From contig NC_030387.2 in the NCBI RefSeq assembly GCF_001625215.2, positions 35,239,606 through 35,303,605 on the forward strand: 64,000 bases of DNA, written 5' to 3'. The notes below the pieces were generated by a model. The model was not told the origin of the DNA, did no database searches, and saw nothing but the letters and a program-made list of their open reading frames with translations. Of this stretch, positions 10,205-20,655 are shown piece by piece (within the stretch, counting starts at the first letter, position 1; each line of letters begins with the position of its first letter). This DNA is from Daucus carota subsp. sativus (lineage: Eukaryota > Streptophyta > Magnoliopsida > Apiales > Apiaceae). A program made the position numbers and the translations under genes.

Positions 10205-13087
10205 TCATAGAGAGGGTAGGAGCCAGAGATTACAGAGGGAGGAAGCTAATGAAAGGCACCAAGACAAAAAGGCCATGGCAGCAGAGAGTTGGTATCTGAT
10301 GCATATCCTTCCACTGCAGAGGTTTACATTAGAATGACCGGACGTGATCAAGATATCCGTCACACTAGCTGCTGAGCATGCCGCAGCCAGTGATAGAAAT
10401 GAAAGGACCTGTGATGGGATTGTTATTAGTACGTGAGACATTTGTGAACAAGTTTTGAAGAATTAAATGAATCTGATTGAGATACATACCCAATCTCCTA
10501 TAGTTACGACTGACATTATTGCAACTTGACGAGGTGGCCGCTTCACAAATATAGAGAATACATCAACCAGTGCTAATGTTAAACTCCATGGAATCACTAA
10601 ACCCATTATCGTTACCAGAAAACTGCATAGCATGAAAGGTGTTAAGTTAATTAGTAGTAGTAAATGTTTCTCCGATCATCTTCTTATTGAAGACTAAACA
10701 TAACCTAAATGAGGAGACAGAGTTCATAAGTAATTGCATTATTTACAAGTAAAAGAAAAGGGTAGTGATAAGAACTTCAATTAGCATGGTCAAGGCAGTA
10801 GTAATAAGTAATTCTTTGATTGTAAAGAAGACGCAATAGTGGGAAGTCAAATAAACCTAGTAAAGTCACCATAATATATGTCTCCTAGAATGGGATCGTT
10901 CCAAAAAGAAATATTTGGTTACTTATGAACCAGAAGATTTATCCTATATGTCTTTCCCAAACCATTTATAAATAAACCACAAATATCCATTTGATTTCAC
11001 AATAATACCATAAAGTTTCAAATAAAGATCAATACAAAGAAAGCTATCGCAAAATTAGAAGCGACATAACATTTTCAAGTAGATTCAGGCAGTACAACGA
11101 TCTTCATGGTTTAAGTGCATGACCCTTGGTTTATGTGCAACAAAACTTGACGCACGTTAGCATCGGCCAGTGAATAAGGCATTATACAGAAAACACAATA
11201 CATATCAAATTTGTTTAAAAAAGTCACAGTGAGACATGCAAGTTTTGGAATTAAGTCCACAATATACAGGTCACAGACCTCTTCAATGAAAATTCCTGTC
11301 GGAGCACAAGGGTCTCCGACACATTTGGGAAATATACATGAGAATGTATCCAAGAAAATGTATAATAAACTAAATTATCAAAGCACATCATATAAGGTCC
11401 TTTGATTGCTTATACATACGTTAATACAATACTGAGAATGTCTGCAAATTCCAATACTCCTAGTCACAATACTGAGGAGATTTTTCGCAGAAGGAAGTTG
11501 TTATACCATTATTATTTAGAAAATTGAAAAACCTTTTTCCATTAACATATTAACTTCTACTTTTCTAGTGTGTAGGATAAAACATAATCAGTGTAACTAT
11601 CCGATAAGAAGCAACAAAGTTCATTTGCAGTTGAACTATGTGCTGCAACAATATAATTCTTACTTCTCAAGCTACGTGATTAACTTTTAAAGCCATAGAA
11701 GATATTTTTTTGACGATAACAATCCTCTTTTTCTTTTTCAAATATTCTGTTACTAAAGCAATTGGAAGTTAACTTGAGTCAATAAAGAGAGATCTATACT
11801 ACATATTTGACCTGATCACCAAGAAAACTAAGCAAAAAGCTAATATTAATACTGAAAACCTCTCGCCATCATCACTGGTTGATTTAAGCACAAAACAGAA
11901 CCATCGGATAGAATGAAGGGAAAATCAATATTTCCAGAAAGATATAGATTACAAATACGTCTAAACTCTAAAATCTGAATTAAGTCATGTCAGTGAAGCC
12001 ATAGTGCCTAACTAAAAACAGAACAAGATACTTATAATATACTTGTACATTATAACTGCATGAGCGATGACATTTAATTTTAATTTTCAAAAAGACGAAG
12101 TCTGATAGCATATATACCAATGAATGCTATCCAGAAGCTTAAGCATTCTAACTAGCAGTATTTGACTATCTTAAACTATCCAACTTGCAGTTTATATTAT
12201 TTCAGCTAATCAGCTTCAAGCAGTTGACGCAAGCCTTTTAAACTTAATCTAACTATATGAAGTTGACAGATATCCAAAGATAGCAAATAATGTCTACTAC
12301 TCATTCCAATAGTAATTAATTCTTTCTAGCTCTGCAATTTGTTTATGAAATTCTACACCAATCATTTAGCTTTCACTTGAAGTAAATATCCATCTCTTAA
12401 TTACAAAAAATAACAAGAAAACAAAGCAATATTTTATATATTAAGATAGGTCCTGCTATTCTTCCTGCAATTATGAGTTGCCTTTATCATTGTTATCTCC
12501 AGCTAACAGAAGCAAAGGAAAAAAGATACAGTAGCTCGTGGAATTATAATCGCACAATGTAAACTTGACTTCTGCAATTCCACCAATAGAGTTGAGCTGT
12601 GATTTCTAAAATAAAAAGTTTAAAGCTTTACTACTTTTTAGGAAAATTCCATTTTATTTGAAATCCCAAATTTCTATAGAGTAAATTAAAAATATCAAAG
12701 GAGATTTATAGAGTAAATACAGTACACAACAAGACATGATCGACCAAGGGAGGGAAAGGGCCAAAACTAAAACCCTCAATAACAACAATAAAATTATAAA
12801 CAATTAAAACCACAATGATAATCAAGAAAAGAAAAAAAAGTAAGTGTGTGCATACATGCATCATATGAGTTGAGAATAAGTGAAAACAATTGTGATCATG
12901 TGTTCTCACCCTAAAACTGTCTCGAAAACGCAGGAGGGATAGAGAGGACTAACCAGAAGGAAGTATAACTGTAGAATTGGATGTGAAAACACATGAAGAG
13001 GAGAGAAGTGACGGAGAAGATGGCTTGGCCAAGTCTCAAAGCCAAGCTGGCACTTGTTCCCAGTGCCCCTGGAAATTCTTCTTCCAT
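10205..13087 (-). CDS. CASP-like membrane protein, subfamily 5
   Basis: Three exons: 13087-12954, 10622-10490 and 10408-10205, giving 156 residues. All introns are GT-AG, and the first is 2.3 kb. The protein starts MEEEFPGALGTSASLALRLG and contains FYSYTSFCFLVTIMGLVIPWS and RPPRQVAIMSVVTIGDW, the typical CASPL5 signature (MARVEL-like fold). Four membrane segments are visible at roughly residues 17-37, 44-65, 88-108 and 128-150, with short cytosolic ends. Family length is 150-155 residues. CASP proteins scaffold the Casparian strip; the broader CASP-like group sits in the plasma membrane, mostly with unknown roles. Nothing here shows a specific function. Start choice is firm because the N-terminus is conserved. 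Confidence 0.9.
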
Positions 13088-14042
13088 TTCTTTGGAATTG
13101 TTGTCATAGCAGTTTAATAATCTTCTTCTCCTTCTGTTTATGAAGACAAGCCATGTACATAAAATTTATATGACTATAGTTTTGGTGAAAGCTGGAGATT
13201 ACGCCACAAAAAACAGATGGTGGTTCGGAAGATGAATGAAGTTTGAAGACTTTTCGGCTCTTATTTGGCCTTGTGTTGTTTATAAAGAGCACACAAAGAA
13301 TTGTGGATTCCCTTTTTTAATTTTTTAATATCATATATTATATATAGGATTTAAAATAAATAAAGTATTTTATTTATTAGAAAGTGATGTGTATTACTTT
13401 TCTTTAATATTGACAGAAAGAGTATAGTTTATTACGAGTATTATTTTGGAGAGGGTATTTAATATATTTGTTATTTAAATTAACAGATTCCATGTCACAA
13501 TTCAGCCGACGAAGGTGGGGTCCAGCCATACATAACCTGTAAAAAGCGTAGGTGGGACAAGGTCCTCCACACCAACTTGCCACAAATGATTCTTCTTACA
13601 TACTTAATTCCTACACTCAATCGTATATTACAATATTTTGATCTATGCCGAAAATATATTTCCGTGCAGTTAAGTTCACTCAGCTTAACTAGAAATTGTA
13701 AATATTTGAATTTGTAATTTATAGGAATTATGTGCTGATTTGTATATGATCTGTGAAATGCATACTCTATTTTATTCTATTAATCAATCACTTGAGAGAT
13801 ACTGAGAGAGGTAACATGCTTGCTTGCTTTTTTTGCTTGAATAGTCCTGCTAAACAAAACGATACCAGGGATATGTATTAACATGACATCGCGTCTAAAA
13901 AATTAGTAAAACCACCGACTGACCAACAAATATTCCGAAGAGCGAACAAAAAATCTAACCAGCTGATCAACCATCGTATATTGTATTATTGTGTTTACAC
14001 ATATGTATCTCGAATATTTGAATGACACAGAGCATTCATGTA
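13088..14042. other. Intergenic / promoter side of CASP-like gene
   Basis: Contains the 5' untranslated and promoter region of the minus-strand CASP-like gene. No further gene was seen. Small frames at 13104-13292 and 13903-14088 look random. Confidence 0.4.
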
Positions 14043-14252
14043 CTCCCTCTCTTTGATATATTAGTCTTAAAAAATTTTGACTGCACATTTAAAATTATTA
14101 TTTTTAAGATTTTCGTTTCTTGAATAAAAATATTAGTGATATATTTTTATCCATAAAAAAAAGTTTGAAAATAATAATTTCATGTGTGCGATCAAAACTC
14201 TTAAAAATGCGTGCAAAAAAGTCAAACAACTATTAAATCTAAACAGAGGGAG
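14043..14252. mobile_element. Stowaway-type MITE, 210 bp
   Basis: Starts CTCCCTCTCTTTGATATAT and ends with the inverted match ...AACAGAGGGAG. It is flanked on both sides by TA (14041-14042 and 14253-14254). Internal arms also pair (AAAATTTTGACTGCACA against TGTGTGCGATCAAAACT). This end sequence and TA target are the hallmark of Stowaway elements of the Tc1/mariner superfamily. It is non-coding and lies downstream of psbO. Confidence 0.8.
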
Positions 14253-14741
14253 TATAATTCATTAGTTTGTATTTGTTGAGCTTTCCTAAAGAATACTCCC
14301 CGTCTGGCCCTGCAAAGTGTTCAACATTTTAAAGTGTTTCTATATGATATATGACCTTGTTCCACGAAGATGAGATGAGGAGAAAAATAATGTTAATTAT
14401 AAGCACGGTGGACTGGAGAAATTCAAATCTTATGTTCGTTCTTAGCAATACCACTAAACCTCCATATGGGATTTGGAAACTCTACTAATGAATATTGATG
14501 TAATAGCTGTTTGTTGGATGAAAAAATGCATGCAGCATACTACATTACCACATTGTAATGAAAACTCAGGCTTGTAAAATCCTTGCATGTCACATTATAT
14601 GAAAATTACATAACAATATATACAAGCAAGATAGTACTCGAAAGCTCTTAGGATCATATTGATGTTCATAGTCAAAGACATCTTTTACTTCATAAAAAAA
14701 AGCTGAACCAAGAAAGAAGATATATTGATTCTCAGAAGACC

Positions 14742-16269
14742 CTATGATTCAAGTTGCGCGTACCAGACGCCTTGAATTTTAACATCCTTTGGAACCTTGG
14801 CTCCCAAATCGGTATCAGATGGCTGAAGGCTCTCGAATACTCCAATAAGCTCTCCAGTCTCAGGCTTTGTACCAGTCACAGTAAAGGTGATCTTCCCTGT
14901 TGAAGAGGCCGTGTTCTTAGTATTTTCCTTTGCTAGCTCCTCCTCGTCTCCTCTCCCTCCAGCTGGCAATGCAACTGCATTGTCATAACCGGTGGAACCA
15001 CCTCGGCCCTTTGGGTCAAGGAAGGAGGAGCCTCTGTAAGATGGCACGAGAAACTCTCCTGAAAAGCCATCCGGTTTGCCAGATGCTACAAGCTGCTTGA
15101 TGGTGAAAAGGAACGGCACACGCTCCCCTCCTGGAAGCTGGACTGTAACAGCAGCATAATCAATTCCGTCTTTCTCCTCAAATTTGATGGTGCCATCTGA
15201 TGCCACTTCAAAAGGTCCCTCAATCTCGTCAAGGGTGTAGGTTAGTCGGGTCATGAGCTTGGTCTTTTGAAACTCTGGTGGGGCATTTTTGCCCACAGTC
15301 TCAGCCTTAACAGTGAATGATGTTGGCTCTAAGCAGAATTTCTTGGCATTGTACTTTCCGGGCTTGACAGCGAAGGTTTCAGTTCCACCGTCAATTGTTG
15401 GGCACTGGTTGGCAGTTCCGGTTCCTTTCACTTCCATGTATGTCTTACTTTGGATCTCATCATAAGTTAGCCGCTTGGGAACACCTTCAGCAGTGGCGCC
15501 CTGTAATATCCCAGAGGAAAGTTTTTTAGTTTTGTTAAAAATGTTTGTTTTATTTATCAAGCAAACATGAATTACAGCTCAAAGTGATGATTAATTAGTC
15601 CCTGGAAATCGTATATAGATATGCATATTTACTGAATGAAGAATATGGTTACTACTTACTGTATTTCAGTATCTGAGTTTTTAATGGATAGATCTTGAAA
15701 CCATAAGGACATTTAAATAGTTACACTCTTCCTCATCAGTCATCACCAATTTAGTGACTTCTACTATAGCTTTAAGATTTTAAAAAAGCTATCGGTTAAC
15801 ATGGTAACAGTGCTCAGGTTCAGTGAAAGTGAGGGGGTTATTACTTAATAGTAAATGATCCATTTAGTGGCTCCTACTATTGCCTTAAATATAATGCATT
15901 TAACAATTAAAACAAATGAAGTGCACAACATTCTAAAGTTACAACAAAGTAAACAACATCAGTGATCAGTTAATAGCCAAGCTGCTGAATTTGATGATCA
16001 AGAATATGATCAAACTTATAAGAAAAGGATCTTACAGAGACAACAAGGGCAGAAGTGGCCAGAGCAAAACCAGCAATCTTGGCAGCATCAGCACACTTGT
16101 CAGCAAATTGTTTGAGATCAGAGTGCAAAGAGCAGGTGAGCCTGGAAGCAGAGGACTCCACTCCAAAGGCCTTGGAAAGGCATTGAGAAGAAGGCTTGAG
16201 CTGTAATCCTGGGCGACCCAGTTTGGTGGGCTGCATAAAAGTTGCAGCAGCTTGCAGTGAGGATGCCAT
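14742..16269 (-). CDS. psbO: Oxygen-evolving enhancer protein 1, 33 kDa PSII subunit
   Basis: Two exons, 16269-16036 (78 codons) and 15500-14742 (252 codons plus stop), give 330 residues, the normal PsbO length. The product stabilises the manganese cluster on the lumenal face of photosystem II. The start is the [15 protein letters not shown] methionine; another ATG three codons upstream is less like the family. A bipartite transit peptide (stroma-targeting ~1-58, then the hydrophobic lumen signal [13 protein letters not shown]) ends at [21 protein letters not shown]. The mature part has [22 protein letters not shown], the acidic DEIEGPFEV loop and the C-terminal [11 protein letters not shown]. 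The two mature cysteines for the family disulfide are present (NQCPTID and KKFCLEP). The single intron falls just before the lumenal cleavage site. Confidence 0.97.
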
Positions 16270-16381
16270 TGTATTCACTTACAGGAACACACTCTCTATT
16301 TTGGGCTTGTAGTATACAACTAGGAAATATGAGTGTGTGTGGTGGTGAAAGAGTGTTTGCTGGCATCGGTTTGGATTGGTA

Positions 16382-16424
16382 GGATAAGAGGATCAGGATA
16401 AGGTAGTGTTCTCTTTCCATTGGC
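16382..16424 (-). promoter_or_regulatory. I-box pair and CCAAT motif upstream of psbO
   Basis: Two GGATAAG words (16382-16388 and 16396-16402) and CCAATGG read on the minus strand (16424-16418) lie 110-155 bp upstream of the psbO start. I-boxes (GATAAG) are well-known elements of light-regulated nuclear photosynthesis genes. No clear TATA box was seen between them and the ATG, which is common for such promoters. Function is inferred from motif and position only. Confidence 0.55.
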
Positions 16425-16802
16425 TCTTTAAAGTTTAGACCTCGATTTTTTCTTTTTATGCCATTTGGCAATCTTCGCTATTTTTTTATTTTTCTCAAAG
16501 CCAATCTCCATATATTTATTTAACCACATCCCACAGACTTGTTGCACTAGAGGATTCTCCAACTATGTAGGTGCCTCAATTGGTCCCCTCATTAATCAAA
16601 TGTTGTGAGGATCTCCGAGACTCATGAGCACTTTGAACTTTATTCGATTTTGGTTTGTTAATTAAAAGAAAATGAACAAAATGTCCGTTTGGAATTTTTG
16701 GTGAAAGAGTAGACACGATAGAATTGTTGTTATAATTTTGGTGAAGTGTTCATCAGACAAATTCAATTGTAATATGATATCACTATGGTAAAAAACGTAT
16801 TA

Positions 16803-17147
16803 ATTGGGCGCTTAAGCAGCCGTCTAACCAGAATCGGCCTTAAAACGCTTCGATTTGTATTAAGCGTTTCTGAAAATTAAGTGGATTAAGCAGTCGTGAA
16901 GCTGATTAAGCGGTCAAAATAATATTGAGCTGCTATTTTTTTTTAAATTTAAAAAATTAACTTTTTTAATATAACTATTAATATATTTAAAATATACATT
17001 TTATTACAAAAATTTTGAATTTAAATTATTACCGCAACATAATATTATTTTTAAATATATTGATATTATAACTAAATATTTAATTATATATTGTTAATCT
17101 CTTGTTGGCCTGCTTGAGCGTCCAATTTACTGCTTAAGCGATGGAAG
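16803..17147. repeat. Possible miniature element with CGCTTAAGCAG ends
   Basis: The word CGCTTAAGCAG at about 16810 is matched in reverse complement by CTGCTTAAGCG at about 17133, with further CTTAAGC/GATTAAGC words near both ends. The interior is AT-rich. The boundaries and target duplication could not be fixed, so the assignment is weak. Confidence 0.35.
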
Positions 17148-17205
17148 GTCCCTCCGCTGTTCAGAAATAATTTGCGTTTTTCATATGTACGTTATATGTT
17201 AGAAA

Positions 17206-17295
17206 ATGGATTGTACAGTTAACTTCCGAGTATCGTCATTTCATAAATCAATGGATTGTACAATTAACTTCCGAGTATCGTCATATCATAACCCA
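17206..17295. repeat. Tandem duplication, 45-bp unit
   Basis: The unit begins ATGGATTGTAC at 17206 and again at 17251. The two copies differ at only a few positions. It is non-coding. Confidence 0.75.
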
Positions 17296-17588
17296 AGCAT
17301 TTTCGGACCATCAAATAATAATATCATTAGTTCCTTGGTCACAACCAAATTTCATATTATTTTATAAATTATTTATTTATATAATTATTGAAATCTAAAA
17401 GATTTATTCTCAAATAAATTTGGCATAGTTTTAATAATAAAATTTTCTAGGAAAATCTAATTATACAGAATAGATATTTTTTAGTCACGATTTGGTAAAT
17501 TTTATTAGAAAAAAATATAATCAAAACATGACATAATTTGACAGGTTATGCTTCGAATGCTTTCAAATGTAGTTGTAGCAGACTCCGA

Positions 17589-18068
17589 TTAGGGGTGTAG
17601 ACGAGCTGAGCCGAGTCGAACATTTCCGGGCTCAGCTCGAACTCGATTTAAAAGTTTGAGGCTCGAGTTCGACAAAGTCTTTGATTTTAAGTTCGAAACT
17701 CAACTCGTAAACAAACAGCTCGATAGGCTCGAGTTCAGCTCGAAATCTCGAATCGAGTCACCAAATGTTGACAAAAACTCGAAATATAATTGGTTTGGGT
17801 CGAGTTCGATTCAATTAAATATATAAATCATAAATAAAATATTAAATATTTTTGTAAAAATATATTTTTATAATAATAAAATTAAAATAAAATAGAAGCT
17901 CGATAAGGCTCGCGAACTTTACGAGCCAAGTAATTTAAAACTCGAGCTCGGCTCAGTAAAATATTCAAATAGCTCGAGCTCTCCTCGATTATTACCAAAT
18001 CAAATTCGAATATTTTACGAGTCGAGTTCTAGGAGCCCATGAACTGTTTAAGTCATTTACACCCCAAT
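17589..18068. mobile_element. hAT-like miniature element with CTCGA word array
   Basis: The end TTAGGGGTGTAGACGAG is matched in inverse orientation by ...CATTTACACCCCAAT. The six bases CTCCGA occur directly outside both ends (17583-17588 and 18069-18074), though a full 8-bp duplication is not seen. Both subterminal regions are packed with GCTCGA/TCGAGC words (AGCTCGAACTCG, GGCTCGAG and similar), a pattern of transposase-binding repeats known in hAT elements. It is non-coding. Confidence 0.55.
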
Positions 18069-18557
18069 CTCCGACGAAACTGGTTTGGGCAAGCTTTTTT
18101 CTAAAAAGTTAAGAGCTTATTTCTTCTCAAATATACATATATTTATAAATTTTTTAGATAAATATTGTGAAGACATTTTATTTTCCTTATTTAGCAAAAA
18201 AAACAGACTTAATAAAAAAGTATAACCCTTGATTATCAATTATTCAATTTTATGGATCGCCAAGCATTGTGTCTCTGGGCAACTATTAGAATTTTGACTC
18301 TCAACTTCTCTCTCTAGTCTGTTACTAATAATTTTTGTAACCCAAATTTAGAGCCTGTAAAAAGGCCTATATGTCACTTCTCCGGTACCCCTTCTAATGA
18401 CTTGATCACATAGTCTCGCACAAGCATAAACAATGATAACAACCCATTGGGATACCTGGACTGATTCAGAAAACTACAAGCCCATTACAACTTGTAATAA
18501 TCATTTACAGTTTATTTTCAGAAAAAGAAAACCAAAGAGAATGAAGGGGGATCAAAG
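18069..18557. other. Intergenic downstream of the snoRNA cluster
   Basis: No coding region. If the snoRNA transcript is longer than the third RNA, its 3' end lies here. No fourth box C/D unit could be supported. Confidence 0.4.
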
Positions 18558-18649
18558 GTGGCTCAAAAGTGCTTGAAAACAATCATAGGTAAATAAACCC
18601 TCAATGATAATTGTATAATAGAGTGATTTCATTTTCTCATCATTGCCAC
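18558..18649 (-). ncRNA. Candidate box C/D snoRNA 3 (degenerate box D)
   Basis: Minus strand: a GTGGC stem half (18649-18645), then box C AATGATGA, and at the other end TTGA in the place of box D followed by GCCAC (18562-18558). Outside it, GGGGGAT and ATCCCCC form a further stem, so the ends pair strongly. The guide TTTCAAGCACT directly upstream of the D-like box is complementary to AGTGCTTGAAA, which occurs in plant 25S rRNA (AGAGTGCTTGAAATTGTCGG, from memory). A C'-like TGATTGT lies in the middle. The non-canonical box D (TTGA, not CTGA) lowers confidence. It lies in the same orientation as two better candidates. Confidence 0.55.
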
Positions 18650-18709
18650 ATCCCCCTCAACTCTATCATATCAACCACAACTTTACACAATCAACCAATG
18701 CATCTCCTT

Positions 18710-18787
18710 CCCACAAATTAATCAATTTTTCATGTAAAATCAATCTTTCCCACAAATTAATCAATTTTTCATGTAAAATCAATCTTT
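18710..18787. repeat. Tandem duplication, 39-bp unit
   Basis: A unit beginning CCCACAAATTAATCAATTTT is repeated at 18710 and 18749 with no differences seen. It sits in the spacer between the second and third snoRNA candidates. Confidence 0.8.
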
Positions 18788-18883
18788 TAAAGAAGAATCA
18801 AATACATCAATATGATCGATGATTTCTTCAAACAATCAAATCAATATTTGTACCGCATATTAGACATCAAAAAGATGAAAAGG

Positions 18884-18964
18884 GGGCATTCAGAATGAGT
18901 AGGAGGTTAATCTTCAATCATAAATTTATCAGAAGACATTGTCTTTTTTATCATCATTATGCCC
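18884..18964 (-). ncRNA. Predicted box C/D snoRNA 2
   Basis: Minus strand: terminal stem half GGGCAT (18964-18959), box C AATGATGAT, D'-like TTCTGA, C'-like TGATTGA, then CATTCTGA with box D CTGA, and the other stem half ATGCCC (18889-18884). This is the full order expected for a C/D snoRNA of about 81 nt. The guide before box D, CCTCCTACTCATT, is complementary to a GAGTAGGAGG segment that I recall in 25S rRNA (GAGTAGGAGGGCGC); this needs an alignment. It lies about 90 bp downstream of snoRNA 1 in the same direction. Confidence 0.72.
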
Positions 18965-19056
18965 ACAAATATATACACACAAACACCAAAAAGAAATTAA
19001 TAATAATTGGAAAAATAAAAAACAGAGAAGAAGAGAAAATTAAGTGGGGCGTGAGG

Positions 19057-19147
19057 GGATTCTCTCAGACAAATGCCTCGTTTTGTCGTCATGATTTTAG
19101 AATGGATATCAGACTCGTCATCATAGTTTCATCATCACTGAGAATCC
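19057..19147 (-). ncRNA. Predicted box C/D snoRNA 1, double guide for 25S rRNA
   Basis: Minus strand: stem GGATTCTC (19147-19140), box C GTGATGA (19138-19132), D' CTGA (19112-19109), box D CTGA (19068-19065), closing stem GAGAATCC (19064-19057), eight perfect pairs. The guide upstream of box D is complementary to CAAATGCCTCGT (12 nt). The guide upstream of D' is complementary to CTCGTCATC (9 nt). Both words overlap within one conserved stretch of 25S rRNA, GCCAAATGCCTCGTCATC. By the box D + 5 rule the targets would be an A in CAAATG and the G of CCTCG. No matching protein frame exists. The structure is as complete as can be shown without a folding run. Confidence 0.85.
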
Positions 19148-19354
19148 ACCTCTACCTCGACTCTTTTTCATCTATTACTTTTTTCAAGAAAATAATCTAA
19201 ATTTGAAAGTAAAACATATTTGAAAACAATAGAAAAACATAATCATGGCAATAATGAAATTGGAAGAAAGATGGTGATGATTATACCTGAAATCAACACA
19301 AAGAGAAAGATGGGAATCACTGTAATGTTATAATAAGAAAAACAACACAGCTAT

Positions 19355-19492
19355 GTATATATAGGCTTTAAAGCAATTTCTAGGGTTAGGGTTGCGCCTC
19401 CGCTGTGACATGAATTTACTGTAATGGCATTTGAAAAAGCCCATTACTGGAGTATGTTCTCTTATGGACTTGAAGATGGAAGATCCAGCCCA
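19355..19492 (-). promoter_or_regulatory. snoRNA-cluster promoter: TATA, telo-boxes, site II
   Basis: On the minus strand, upstream of the snoRNAs: two TGGGCT site II words (19492-19487 and 19443-19438), tandem AACCCTA telo-boxes (19393-19381) and a TATA box CCTATATATAC (19365-19355). Telo-box plus site II is the promoter arrangement known from plant ribosomal-protein and snoRNA genes. The TATA box would place the start near 19330, about 180 bp before the first snoRNA. Confidence 0.65.
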
Positions 19493-20655
19493 AGTCCAAC
19501 CAGCAGCTGGACCCAAGCTCCCGGGTGTATCAATTTCAATCTCTTGTGTTTGTATTTATTTATTTGTAGTTTTAGACCCGTGATACGCACAAGATTATTT
19601 TTTATTATATATAATATTTTTATTGATTTTAAATATTTTAATAAATAAATATTATGTTTGTTGATTTGAAGCATTGTTAAGTTTGGACAGCTTTGTAAGA
19701 CTACGAACGCAAATCAAATGCATGAAAAATTGATTCAAACTGAACCGATTCTTAATGAATTAATTGGTTTCGTTTTGGTATGAAAAATATATATTTCAAA
19801 ATTAATGTTTTCTTAAAATTAAAATGAACATATTTATACATTATCCCTCTTTGTCGGTCAACAAACATACTTAATAAACACCACATTTGTATAACTCCCT
19901 AATTAAACTAATTTTAGATGCTATCTTTATTTGTTGTTACGAAGAAAAGTAATTTGTTTAAATTTTAAAAGGTTTCTTGATAAAAAAAATTTCTTAATTA
20001 TTTAACTAGTGATAAATGAGGGTGTATACAAGTGATAAACGAGCATGCAAATAAAAGCGGAGAATAGTTTTTAAATGGTGAAACAACTAGAATAATAGAC
20101 GACATTTTAATATTTAGGTTCAACTATAAAATTATTATTTATAAATATACATATTAATAATTCGATTATTTTGATCCGTTTGAAGTGAAAATCAATTTTA
20201 ATAAAAATCGATTTTCAAATTATTCAACTCTTCTTGATACGTGAAAGAAGTCATAAACGACTTTAAATGAAAATGGAAGGAATATTTTTTATATTTAGTG
20301 CTATAAGATATACAGTTAGTGTTGTGAAGGTGATTGACCATGACATGATCAAGTATTTCTAAATTCTCAAGTGCTGAGCTAGTGAGCTGTGGTGGTACCG
20401 TGTCTGTGTGTATGTATACGGAGTTATGGAGTATGGACTATTAACACTATTCTCACTCTCATACTGTGTTGACTGTTTTTTTCTCTGCTTGTTGAATGTT
20501 GATAGAACACAGTCTCTCACATTTCAGCGACGCAGAATCTAATTCATCATGAATAAACTGTACCGCACTTGATATATGTTCAAGTATACTCGCCCACATT
20601 AAAAAACTGCTAAACATTAACCTCAACTTGATAAAAACAAACAATACGAATGTCA
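19493..20655. other. Intergenic, no gene seen
   Basis: AT-rich sequence between the snoRNA promoter and the 3' end of the NPH3-like gene. Short frames overlapping it are not protein-like. Confidence 0.4.

Noticed and set aside
18421-18540. Fourth snoRNA in the cluster
   Set aside because: A weak TGATTAT and CTGA occur, but no closing stem and no guide match could be supported.
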